Shown piece by piece: positions 32,730 to 43,486 of a stretch of DNA of 64,000 nucleotides (position 1 is the first letter of the stretch; every line of letters starts with the position of its first letter). Source of the stretch: Coriolopsis trogii (lineage: Eukaryota; Basidiomycota; Agaricomycetes; Polyporales; Polyporaceae); the NCBI GenBank assembly GCA_020543525.1, contig JAHYIO010000005.1:1054001-1118000 (forward strand), read 5' to 3'. A model generated the notes under the pieces. It was not told where the DNA came from, made no database searches, and saw nothing but the letters and a program-made list of their open reading frames with translations. The position numbers were made by a program, and so were the translations under genes.

Positions 32730-35700
32730 TCACTCCTCGCCGGGAACGCCCTTGCGCTCCTCACCCGCACCAGAAACGCCCGGAACGTCAGCACGTTTCG
32801 ACTCTCCCCCAGTCGCAGCATCATTACCAGCCGACTCTCCACCACCGCCGTCGCGCGGAGTCAAGGCCTGCAAGTCGCGCTTGACGCGCTCCGCGACGAC
32901 GACGCCCGTGCTCTCGCCGCCGTTCAGCGGGCTGCTCTTGAACCAGCCGCCTTTCGTGCCCGTCTGGTTCCCAGACGCAGACGCCGCCCGCCGTTTGCGC
33001 TCAACGAGAATCGCCTGCTCGAGCGAGGGAGCGGGGGACGCGCTCCGAGACGCACTCAACATCGCCCCCGCCGGGATAACCGCGATGCCCGGCTGGCCCG
33101 GCCGAGTGCGAGCGACGTTCGCCGCTGCGAGCAGACTATCGGGAGGGAGGCCGGCAGTGCCTGACACTTGCACCGGAACGGGCCTAGCCACCACTGGAAC
33201 GGAGGCGGCAGAGGGACCAGAGCTGGGTCGAGGAACGGACTCGTCAGTCACGATCAAATGCACGGGCTTCTCGTCGGTCAATAGCGCGCTAGACGTTTGG
33301 CTGTTATCAACGTCTACGTCGTTTGTGATCGTGATCGCGGGCGCGAGCGGCGTGACGGCGCTCTCTGACACTGTAGGAGGATCATCATCGTGAGCGTCCT
33401 TCTCTTTCTCAGAAGCGCCAGGGGGATCATGGGGCGTTGGCGGAGCACTCCTCGAACGCTGGAAACTGGGGACCTTGAAGTTGAGAGCCCTGAGAGCAGG
33501 TATCGCCAGAGGCCTGACAACAGTAGGCGCGGGGGATGCCTTGGACGCGTCTGTGACAACAGCCGGGGAGGCACCACCATCGGAAGGGATGAGCTGCGGG
33601 GCGGACGGAGTGCGCTTCAGGGAAGGTGCGACCTTGATATCAGGAGCGTAATAAGACGAGAGATCCGGGTGGCCTTGGGGGTCAAACTCATCGTAAATCT
33701 CCTCGCCGATGAGCTCTGGACGCACGGTAAGCACGCAGAAGACAATGCCAAAATCAAAGTACATACCTTCCAGCACATCCTCGAGCGTGATGATACCAAG
33801 AGGCATGACTGCCGGGTCGACACTCTGAAGGAACTCCTCAACTCCTTCCTTCGTCAGGACAGCATCGGCGGGCATACTCTGCTCCCACCGGCCCCAACCT
33901 CCGACCTTAGGAAGAGCCAGGCCATGCTTCTTCTTGCCCGCGCCGCTGTCCTCAACGACGGCCATCTCGATGTCTGCCTGCTTACGCTTACCACGCCCCC
34001 GATAAACCTTCTCAAGAGGGCTGAGTTCTTCGACAATATCAAGATCGACAGAGCCGTTATCCTTCACCATCTCGTCGTTCTCGCTACTCGTGCGCTTCAA
34101 CATTTTGGACCGCTTCTTGCCCTTTGGCGGGCGCTCGGGTTCCTCTTCGTCAGAGCTGGAACTCGAATCGCTGTCGCCCATCAGCACGCGATCACGAAGA
34201 CGCTGGGTAAGACCACGCTTGACGGCTTGCTTCACACTGGCAGCGCGTTCAACGCTGAAGCGAGAGACAATGGCCATGTGCGAACGGCCCTCCTGAAACT
34301 TGTCGAGAATGCCAAGTAGAGGTTCGTTGTTCGGGACGAACGGCACTTTGTTGAGTGGTATCTTCCGAACAGGGGTCGCGTCTGTTGGCGTGTTGATAGT
34401 CAATTGCCCAATGAAACAAATAAAAGGTGGACGTCGAGACATACCATTCGGGTCCAGGAGGACGCATTGTTTCACCAAGAGGATGCCGATGATCTTCTTG
34501 ACTTTCTGGGTCACTTGCTGGCGTCCATCAAGACTGAGGCGCGAGGCAGAAGCGTCGACGAAGTCGGCTTCAGATATGTTCACCCTCGGGACTAGACTGG
34601 GGACGGGAATCTCAACCTCTTCGTAGACAGGAATACGCGAGTGGCCAGTCAGGCAGATCTTGCGCAACGTCTCGTAATCGAGTTTAGCGTCAATGCTGAG
34701 CATGAAGACATCCTTGATTGGGGTCATTGCTTGTGATACCACCTAAGCGACAGTTAGCAATGACGACATAGAAGGTCAGTGAGAGTACATGCCTTCTCCT
34801 GAAGGTCGAGGGCGGCTCCGATGATAGTGACGGTGTCGGTCTTGAGGTCACCCCCGAGCTCACCACCATTGGAGTGCATGGCAATGAGCTCTTTTAATTC
34901 AGCACGTCGATAAATGATTCCGTGATGGGGACCGAGTGTGAACTCAAGAAGCTTGGCTACCGGCCAGGCTATGATGCCCTGATCGAGTCCCTCAGTACTG
35001 CAAATAATCTCAACAATCGTGTCACGTACCAAGGTCCAAGTGAGGACTCGGACGAATCCCGCCATCTTCGCACCAAAGTAGAGGCCGTAGCGTGTGCAGA
35101 GAGATTGAGGGATAATTTCTGCGAAGCTAAAAGCAATAGGTAGCATCAGCGAAGGGTCCCAGACAACATATTAGACACATAAGACACGGTCGACGCGACA
35201 AAAAGTGCCGACGTCTTCTGATACGGACATCCATACCGCCAGCCAGAACGCTCAGGAATTGGAATGTGGTAACAGCGATCATGAGTACAACTCCAGGGGT
35301 GCTCGTGCGCGTCGGTACGAGAGCCGTCCAGGACATCCCATGGGACACACTGGACCGGGTGCATTCTTCGCATCGCACGACGCGCTCGGACAGAGACGGG
35401 GTCACGTGCAGAGGAGGCGAGAGCACGGGAACGCGTCCAACGGTCCGAAGACGCGTCATATGCCGCATCAACCGCCCGAAAGTGTGCGAAAGGAGAGGGA
35501 ACGTGAAGAGAAGAGAAGGAGACGCGTTACGTACATGACGATGAGCACAGTGCTTACGACGACGCTCTGCGCGCCGCCCCCGAGGACGGGGTCGGAAATG
35601 ACGGGCAGCGTCTCGTTGACGATCATGTTGGCGAGCAGGAGCGTGACGAGCAACAGGTGTCCGTTCTTCCGGATAGGCTTGATCTTGTTAGCATACAGCT

Positions 35701-36097
35701 TCTGTTGCCTGAGAGAAAACATTAAGCATTAGCATGGCCGTGGGTGCGCACGCACAGGCGGCAGACGTGGCGACGACCGTTATCGCCGAAAGAGCACTTA
35801 CGGTGTTCCACTGATACTGAGCACATTCAGCTGCGTCTCATCCAAGCTCATGTATCCCAGCGTCAGACCGGAAAACAGACCCGACATGAGGACAAGGATG
35901 GGAATGAGGGCGGCAAAGACAATGAACCTGGTCCGCTCGGCGGGGTCGTGGATGTCTTCCCGGCGCATGAGCGTGCCATGCGCGAGGGGCCCGGCGTCGG
36001 GCACGAAACTACGCAAGAGTGGAACATGTTGTGATGCGGCAGACGCTAGGGTAAGAAGCAGTCCTGAAGGGGGGAGATGAGGAAGAGGAGGGACCAT
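32730..36097 (-). CDS. MAM3: CNNM/Mam3-type membrane protein with CBS pair
   Basis: Member of the CNNM (DUF21 plus CBS) family, divalent-metal transport or homeostasis proteins; yeast Mam3 acts at the vacuole. Starting at 36097 (MVPPLPHLPPSGLLLTLASA), the first exon holds FAALIPILVLMSGLFSGLTL with GYMSLDETQLNVL, the signature of the DUF21 domain. More membrane segments follow (GHLLLVTLLLANMIVNETLP; FAEIIPQSLCTRYGLYFGA). The CBS pair contains VVSQAMTPIKDVFMLSIDAK, GHSRIPVYEEV and IVSRFSVERA, and later MPLGIITLEDVLEELIGEEI. Two long disordered Ser/Pro-rich tails separate and follow the CBS region. One intron, 35126-35534 (409 bp), is much longer than the others and splits LIVI from FAEII. The long tail is typical of fungal members. 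Confidence 0.9.
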
Positions 36098-36952
36098 TCG
36101 ATGGGTGTCGTTGCTGGTGGGACGCGGAGGTGAGTACGGCGCGAGGCACGTACTTAAAGCCCAAGCGAGAGTGCCGGGTTCTGCCGCTGATAAGCTTGTG
36201 CGGGGTAATCGTCCTCGGTCTGGATCCTCCTTTCATCCGCCCCTTTCGGAGTCTGGCGGAGCGTGCATTTCAGTTTTCGGGTGTTGAACATTCACTTAAC
36301 ATCGGTCCATGTTCGCTGACCCACATGCTGTCATACTCTCTTACACGCCCTCGGGGTTCCAAGGCTCAAGTTGAGAGCTCCCAAGAGTCTCAAGACGTCC
36401 AAGACAATCAGTTATGATAACAGACGTACGACCCACCAATGGCGTAATTCTCGCATCCTGTGCTCTGGTGCCCTGTTGGTGCTGGGAGAATGCAAGACCT
36501 ATGGGTCCCGGCGCCTGTTCTCCGCCTCGTATGGATAGTGGCCAACCCCAAGGCCGGCTGATCTGTTACGAACCATCGAATCCGACTAGTTTTGCACTAC
36601 ATGATACAGATTCGAAAGTAAGTAGCTTGGAACGATGTGAACAGAGACAATCGCTGTACATATTACCTCACTACTACAGGTTGAACTACCACCATCGAAA
36701 CCTGCAGGGGTAAGCCCATAACTTAGTAGGCGAACTCTGGGCGCTCCCATTGTTGTACTCTACAAGTTAAGCGGTGAGTCTATCTAGGTGCCGCCCACCA
36801 TATGAGCTATAATATAACATTACGCTATTGTACAATCATGTAGGCAGGGAGAACGTCGCCAAAGGTATCTAGGAATCACGTATACGCATACATGCGCACA
36901 TAGCGAATGGCGGGCACATGGCGCTCGAGAGTGCGATGTTGGAACAGGCCTT
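36098..36952. other. Intergenic, no gene seen
   Basis: A/T-richer DNA between two minus-strand genes: the 5' flank of the CNNM gene and the 3' flank of NSE4. Frames are under 100 aa and featureless. Confidence 0.5.
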
Positions 36953-39127
36953 TCACCCGTACCACTTCCCGCCGATACGCATCTCGGACTTGGGCCGCTG
37001 TGGGATCATAGGCTCCTTGATATCAAACACCTCGATTGCCCGCTGCAAGACAGCACACGCATCAGCAGCTGAAGCACACGTAATCAACGGTCTGCCAAGG
37101 CCACCGACCTTCCAAGTATTCATATCAAACTCCATGACGAGCTGGTGCTTGACAAGCCCGTCGGCGTAATCCTGCTGTGTAGGCTGCTCGCACAGCACTG
37201 CAATTTGGTGACTCGTGAGTTCTTTTTTTTCGAGTTTTGACGATCACTGGAGACGAACGTACATACGACGGGCTCGCCGGTCTCCTCGTCCTGCATGAAC
37301 GCGCACTTGCCGTCACGGATCAAGAACGAGAGGTAGAACAGGTTCTCCACAGACTGCCCAAAGTCGTGCGGATTGATGATGAATTTGAAAATGTTGACGT
37401 TCTCGCCAAGATCTGACAGTATTCGCTCCAGCTGCGCACGCGACATAGTAGGACCAGCCAAGACATAGAGATGACCAAGACCAGTCAGGGGTGCGCAGAC
37501 ATATTGATAGGCAGAAAGACGTACCGTGGCGACGTTCTTGGTAGTCTCGTTTTCGGACCTCGTGATGTCTTCCTCTGTGATCTCTTGCGGCTTTTTCAGA
37601 TCCTCTTTGTTTTTCTCCAGCTTAGAACGCTTGACGGCGGCGCGTTTCTTCTGCTCTATAGAGAGTGGACCAAGCCTGAAAGCGTGGTTATCAGCTGGAC
37701 CCTGTCGCAAACCGGAGTCACGAGGCAGAGTTCTTGCTTCAATGCTCGCGCCCAAATTGCCAGGTGGTCGTATCGGGATGATTCAGGCAGGACAGTCGGC
37801 GTGCGACGAATCTATTCGAGCGTGATTTTAATACCACGACTGAAAGTGCCATTGCCGTAGTGCCATTGCTTTATCACATGGCGCTATGAAGGTGGCCCAA
37901 CGGGCAATGACGGCATAGTAGCGGCTTGATTTGGGATTCGAGGTCACACGACCTGCAGCCTCTGGGACGGACAAGAAGGAGCTGGACCACATCACCCTGA
38001 TTGACCACTGCCGACTTTCTCTGCCGGATTGTCTAGGGCATGGCACGGGTGGGGGCCGTGACTCACGGGTACGGGTACGGGTTTTTGCACGGATAGCCAG
38101 ACGGGTGCATACACTGAGGCGCAACAGCCAGACCCAGCGGCTGTCCGTGCATGTCGCAATGCGATCTCTCTCTACTGTCAGGTGGTGAGAGACGTCGACT
38201 AAGGGTGTGTAGACCCGGTTTGGGTGCATCTCGTACCATAACAAGCCTTCGCTGCGTGAACATACAGAGGCTCTGACGGGTACGGGTTTTGCGCGGGTTA
38301 TCTACTCCTCGACCCGGGCCCGCACCCGCACGGGTATATACCCGTACCCGGCACGGGTGTACCCGACCCGTGCCATGCCCTAGGATTGTCCGCCGGACGC
38401 GTCCGGGGACAACTCAGCCAAGCGGTGGGATGGGACCGTTGCTCGAACCGAGAAACGAGAGACATAATCCCCACATCTTCCCTCACAGGCAAGACGATGT
38501 CCGAGCGAAGAAAAAGATGAGGTACGCACATAAAATCCATAGCGGGAACCCTCCTGCTCTTCGCGAGCGCACGCCGTCCGAATCGCTCCCAGTCTAGCGG
38601 TGCTCCGCCTGCGTCGTACTCGTCGTCGTCGTCTTCATCTCCATCCGCACCAGGGACAGGCTTGCGGCCGCCCATGTAGGTGATAAGCCGCGCCACAAAG
38701 TCGTCGACGTCGAACGCGCCTGAGCCCGACTTCATCGCGCGCGCCTTCTGGGCTCCTAGGTGCGAGATCTGCAGCAGCAGATTGGAGTCGTTCGTTGCTT
38801 CAGAGATCTGGCGGACTAGATGTGCGCAAGTGCCGTGCGGCTTGAGCGACCGGGCAGTGGCATGTGTTGGCGAAAGTGACCACGCAGGACGTACCTTCGG
38901 AAAAGAGAGAGTTCGCACCGCGCAGGGTATCTGCTATCTCTTCGGTGCTAATGTCCTGCTTATCTAAAAGACAATTGGTGAAAGCCTGCTAGCGAAACTC
39001 ATTCGCGCATCTACTCACCTGTCAGCTGCTGAACATATCGACGGTATCTCCTCCTAATGTCACGGGTGGCCTCAGGGTCCTGGTCGGGGTCATAGACTTC
39101 TTCCATCTCAACGTCATCAATAGCCAT
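36953..39127 (-). CDS. NSE4: SMC5-SMC6 complex kleisin subunit NSE4
   Basis: Kleisin of the SMC5/6 genome-stability complex. Exons run from ATG 39127 (MAIDDVEMEEVYDPDQDPEA, RRRYRRYVQQLT) through DKQDISTEEIADTLRGANSL and VRQISEATNDSNLLLQISHL. They continue with SGAFDVDDFVARLITYMGGR, LDWERFGRRALAKSRRVPAM and, after a long intron, LGPLSIEQKKRAAVKRSKLE. The Nse4 C-terminal domain follows: NVNIFKFIINPHDFGQSVEN, LFYLSFLIRDGKCAFMQDEE, CEQPTQQDYADGLVKHQLVM and FDMNTWK. The protein ends SEMRIGGKWYG at 36953. Splices join in frame (for example AMDF/M/LGPL). The intron of about 0.86 kb between RVPAMDF and LGPLS hosts a miniature transposon (38034-38382). All exons are intact, so splicing must remove the insertion for function. 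Confidence 0.92.
38034..38382. mobile_element. hAT-like miniature inverted-repeat element (349 bp) in an NSE4 intron
   Basis: The ends are a perfect 17-bp inverted repeat (TAGGGCATGGCACGGGT at the left, its complement at the right). They are flanked by an 8-bp direct repeat GGATTGTC (38026-38033 and 38383-38390). An 8-bp target duplication with TAGGG-type ends is the hallmark of the hAT superfamily. The interior has no coding capacity and is full of ACGGGT/ACCCGT runs in both directions, so the element can fold on itself. It must be mobilised in trans, if at all. Confidence 0.88.
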
Positions 39128-40017
39128 TTTGACAGGGGTCCCAATAAGCAGACGCAAAAAGGTATAGCGCGAAGGAGGTGGTGGAGCGTACAAGGACAGA
39201 GACGCGAGAGAAAAGAGATGCACGACGGAAAGCGCGACGCGTTCGCGTCGCACGTGACTGAAACGCCGGTACCTTCCTTTTTGGGACGCTCTACCAAACC
39301 GCGCTGGAACCTGAGGTTGAGCACCACAAGTCATTTCTAACCCACCGACATGTTCATCATACACACTGCGTAGCAACACTCACAGGGTCAATTTGCCAGA
39401 GGTTCTGGCTATGTGTTTTCTCTCAAGATCTCGGCTGATCTCCCTACGCTGCATTCAAATTTTGAACCCGCTGTAACGGTGACGCTATGGACCAAAAGGC
39501 CACAATGTCAAGCTCGGCTTTACCTGCTTTCCGACACTTATAACCTAGACCTTTACACCCACCGGCGCACTGGACCCAAACCCTAGGTGACCAACCACTG
39601 CAGGAGTGCTTTCTCTCACGCGATTACGCGAAGCTAGAAGACGGGGTCGTCTATTGGGGTGCATTGTGGTTGTACGTCTCTCTATCGGACCGCACCCGCT
39701 TCTCTGCCAATTCATGTCAATCCGCGCTCGTCAAAAAGTAGCTATTCCCCGGTACTGCGTCCGATAGACGCCTGGCCAACATTGATCATCCGTTGAGAAT
39801 CCTTCCGGATATGTGATTGGCACATCACCGAAGATCCATGCGATATAGGAGAACCGGCATGAGGAGCAGCGAAACTTAAAGGCTTGCACTCAATGCACTA
39901 TGTTCGAGTGAGTGGGCAAAACGCTAGCGAGACTGTGCCGTATAGGTCATAGGTCCATCGACTGATATAACTAGGTTTTGGAACGCAGGTGCCGACGACC
40001 ATCGCATGATTCCCAGC
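39128..40017. other. Intergenic, no gene seen
   Basis: About 0.9 kb between the 5' end of NSE4 and the 3' end of the second AA9 gene. No frame worth calling and no repeat recognised. Confidence 0.5.
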
Positions 40018-41277
40018 TCAATGCTCATGATGTCTCTTCCGTGCAGCCCGTTTAAACTCGGTCCTCTTCACCTTACAGCTCGACTTCCCGGTACTGGATG
40101 ACCGAGGCGGCTGTGTAGTTGTCGGCTGACTCCCAGAAGCTTCCGTACCAGACGACGAGCTCGAACTGGAGTCTGCTACTAGCTTCGCGACTGCAGGTCC
40201 GGGGAACTGATACGGCGTCTTCAGCTTGCTATCGGCGACGTAAAACTGGATCGTAGTGCAAGTCAGATACGGCGAGAAGGGAATTCCACACGAAGGAGGG
40301 TACGTACGTGGGCGACGTCGGGATCAAACAATCCGGGGTCTGTGTCGCTGTAAGCTCCGGGGAAGCTGACTAGATCTTCAGGTCGCGGGACGCCGTTCCC
40401 GCTGCCGCCTACGCGGACCTGGGTACACGACGGGTAGTACTGGGCGGCCTTCTCGTGCGAAGCGTTGTGCAACGCGATAATCTGCCAACGCTGTGGATCA
40501 GATCGTCCGGCCTCTGGTATCGACACAACACCGAACCTCGTGGCGAATGAGATAGTCTCCCGCCTGCAGATTGTCGGGGATCGTGGCAGAGAACAATTTG
40601 CCGTTCTCTGCGAGTTGCGAGTTGGAGGTCTTTGTGAGCTAACTCGGAGTTTATCGAGCACATGCGAATGACTGACTGGCGTCGACCTGCACCCACTCTG
40701 CGCTGTCCTCGTTCCTCTTCCCCTGCTGGTCTATCTTGAACCACTTGCCTTTCGAGGCGTCGAACTTGTCGCAGCTGGTCCCTGCGCAGAGCGCCATGTA
40801 AGTCAGAACGGGCCCAGCCTTGTGGGGCCACTGTTGAATTGTGGCACCGAAGGTCAGAACGCTACTCGGAAATATGACTGCATTCTGTATTCGTGATCAC
40901 GTACGTTGCCGTCCCTGTTCTCGTTCCACTTGAACTGTATCTGGCTTCCGGGGTCGGCAGGCACGACGAGGGGAGCCCGCTGCGCGTGTATGCCACACGT
41001 GAGGCTCGGATTCTGAGCTCCGAGGACCGGGAAGGTAGTGTCGACGAACTGGATCGGGCTGTCCACTGATGACGGTCATCTTGCCGTTAGTGGTGTCCAT
41101 CATGACGTTCCTTGAGCGAATAAGCAGTTCACCTATATGCTTAGGGTCGAAGGGGAAGTTCCCAGGATAGGCCTTCCCGTCGACGAGGAAAGTCTTGACG
41201 AAACCGTGGCCAGCCACGTGAGGAGCAAAAAACCAAGAGGCTGATAGAAGCAAGAGAGGGATAGGCAGCGTCATCAT
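40018..41277 (-). CDS. AA9 lytic polysaccharide monooxygenase with basic Ser-rich tail
   Basis: Second AA9 enzyme. The start MMTLPIPLLLLSASWFFAPH is a signal peptide ending at AG before HGFVKTFLVDGKAYPGN, giving the N-terminal copper His. Later exons carry PSLTCGIHAQRAPLVVPADP, FKWNENRDGN and HKAGPVLTYMALCAGTSCD (second His). They continue with WFKIDQQGKR, DYLIRHE/IIALHNASHEKA and QYYPSCTQVRVGG (axial Tyr). The last exon begins FYVADSKLKTPYQFPGPAVA after an intron ending at CAG. It then forms a Ser/Thr/Pro linker that ends not in a CBM1 but in a strongly basic tail (KSSCKVKRTEFKRAARKRHH). A TATA-like sequence lies about 55-60 bp upstream. Active-site residues are intact. Confidence 0.92.
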
Positions 41278-42747
41278 GTGAGGTGGTAGTTACGAGAGGG
41301 ACGTTGTTAGAAAGAATCCCTGGCGAGCAAGTATATAGGAAGAAATGAAGACAAAGCCGCGCGAAAGAAACGTGTCCGGCAACGTTGCACGCGGCGTGTG
41401 TCCTTGTCCTTGTTGTCGGGATTGCTTTATGTATGTCTTGAAGAGAGGAGCGTGCGAGGTGGCTTGGCAACGCCTGAAGCATGAAAGTGGCAGAAACAAA
41501 AGGCCATATACAATTGAATACATGCAATGGGACAAAGAGGCTGCAGAGGCGATGGCCCACCGTCTCAGACAGTGCGGGCGGCGCAAGGGGTGAGCAGGAT
41601 AATACAGTACAGCACGCGTACGCTCTTTGTCTAGTAAGAGGGTCTTGTGGCCGCAGTGGCAGGCGGACGTTCAAGCCGCAACGCTCTGTAGCATCTCAAC
41701 TCTCCTTGTCTTCCACAATACCCAGGACATCAGCCCCTTCAGCCCCTCTGCGATCTTCAGCAGCTCATTCGGATACTGTCCTGCAGCGCTCTGCGCCTCC
41801 GTCACGTTGCCCCGTCCCGCTCCGTCAACTCGTACATGTGTCCAATGAGCTCAGACTGACGCTGGACGCCACCAAGATAAGTCGATTCTCACCTTAGCTG
41901 GCATAGCTGACATCCTCCTTTCACAGAGTCCAACTCTCCTAGTACAGCAGGGAAGAGCAAAAGTGGGAAGTCCGATCGTCACTCTGACGGGAGTCGTGCG
42001 CCGCTGATGAGTAGACGACAAGTCCGGCGTGAGAGCCTGCGGCCTGGCGTACCAGTCGGAGCAGACGTGTGCTATGCATGTACGGCAATGCCGAGTCGGT
42101 GATTCTGGCTATGGCCTGACCGGAGGGGAACATATTCCTGTTCTAACAGAAATGATCGGCGCTCATTATCATGGATGAAGAAGTGACATTACTCACACGT
42201 TTCTGCATACACATTTGGGCGGACGCCTTCGGGAATGTTTGCCAGTAAGATAAAGTGGTTGAACATGCGTCGAGAAGAAGATGCGCCACAGCCACCTGGT
42301 GCTCACACACATGGTTCGATATCAGATCAGATGGCTCCCTGCGCGAGCGTCGTGGATGTATCATGGCTGCACAGGCAAGTACTGGTGGCTAACACTTGAT
42401 GACGAGCCGCATAGAGCCGGTGGGTGGTCAAGAGGAGACACCGCATCATCAGACGAAAAGTGAGGTCAAGGGAATGTACGCATTGTGTGGCTACCAAACG
42501 AGTGCATCCACAACAACATGATTACGGCGCGCGAGAGCACGCGCACCGGCATGATACGTGCTAGCTACGCAAGACGCGAGGCAAAGGTCCAGGGTCCTGT
42601 GAGTTATAACAGAAAACGAAAGAATAACGAGGAAGTCCGTGGGTACGACAAGAGCCATGATCGCTTCTCTGTCTTCGTTCGTGCATGTCAAGTGTTCCAG
42701 TGTCCGTGCCGCTCAAGGGAGAGGTCATGACGAGGGGGCAGTAGCAC
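41278..42747. other. Intergenic, no gene seen
   Basis: About 1.5 kb between the AA9 gene and the second secreted-protein gene. Frames up to 138 aa overlap on both strands without motifs. Confidence 0.45.
41331..41337 (-). promoter_or_regulatory. TATA-like box of AA9 gene 2
   Basis: On the minus strand CTATATAC lies 54-60 bp before the ATG at 41277. Confidence 0.45.
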
Positions 42748-43486
42748 TCAGTCGTCGTAGATGAGCTGCACCTTGACGGCGTAGCACGAGTCGATGTCGT
42801 AGATCTTCCCCGACGTGGGCATGAACACGAGGTTGTTCTGGGTGCCGTCTTTGCAGAGAGAAAAGGCATCGGTGTTGCCGTTGACGGCGAGGAGCGGGTG
42901 TCCGGTGCCGTGTCCGGCGGGGTCGGTGTCAGCCTGGCCCGGAGCATGCGTTGAGCGTGCGCACGAAAGAGAGACATGCGCCAGGGAGAGCGAGAGGAAA
43001 ACGTACCACTGCACAGTAAATCTGGGCACTGCTCTTGGGGTCTACAGAGTTGCTCGCCGTGAACCCAACTTCGTCACCCGCTGCGACAAGGGAGGCCCTC
43101 GCCGGGGTCGTGTGAGGGCCCTGGGGAATGAGACGGCCAGCCTCGAGCGAGTAGGAGGGATACTGGTCGAAAGGATACGACGCGAACGTCTTGGCGGGGC
43201 GGTCTCAGCCACAAACCCGAAATCGCATGGGACAACTATAAGCACGCACCGAAAGCACCTTAAACGACAAGCCCGAGGTGGCACCCGCCTGGCCGACGAC
43301 GAGGGGCGCGCCGGTTGTGTTCGCGTTCGGGAGGGTGGTGTTGAGGGCGGCGAGGGTGAAGTTGGAGACGGTGTCGAACGCGCCGCCGCCGAGATTGTTG
43401 CACGACTGGCTCACCCTGGAGACGGTGGGGAGCGCGACGGCAGAGACGGCAGCGAAGGCGGCGGTGAAGAGGCTGAGGGCGAGCAT
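42748..43486 (-). CDS. Secreted protein, paralogue of the one at 31055-31883
   Basis: Three minus-strand exons. The start at 43486 (MLALSLFTAAFAAVSAVALP) is a clear signal peptide. It is preferred over the in-frame Met at 43552 because the TATA box lies only about 26 bp before that one. The first intron splits GLSFKVLS from TFASYPFDQYPSYSLEAG, and the second splits AQIYCAV from ADTDPAGHGTGHPLLAV. These are the same two places and phases as in the paralogue. The C-terminus is NTDAFSLCKDGTQNNLVFMP, then IYDIDSCYAVKVQLIYDD. The conserved IYC, FSLC and SCY cysteines suggest a shared disulphide-stabilised fold. Function unknown. Confidence 0.8.

Noticed and set aside
33390..34319. 309-aa plus-strand frame
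   Set aside because: It is antisense to the CBS-domain exon of the CNNM-type gene and has no motif of its own.
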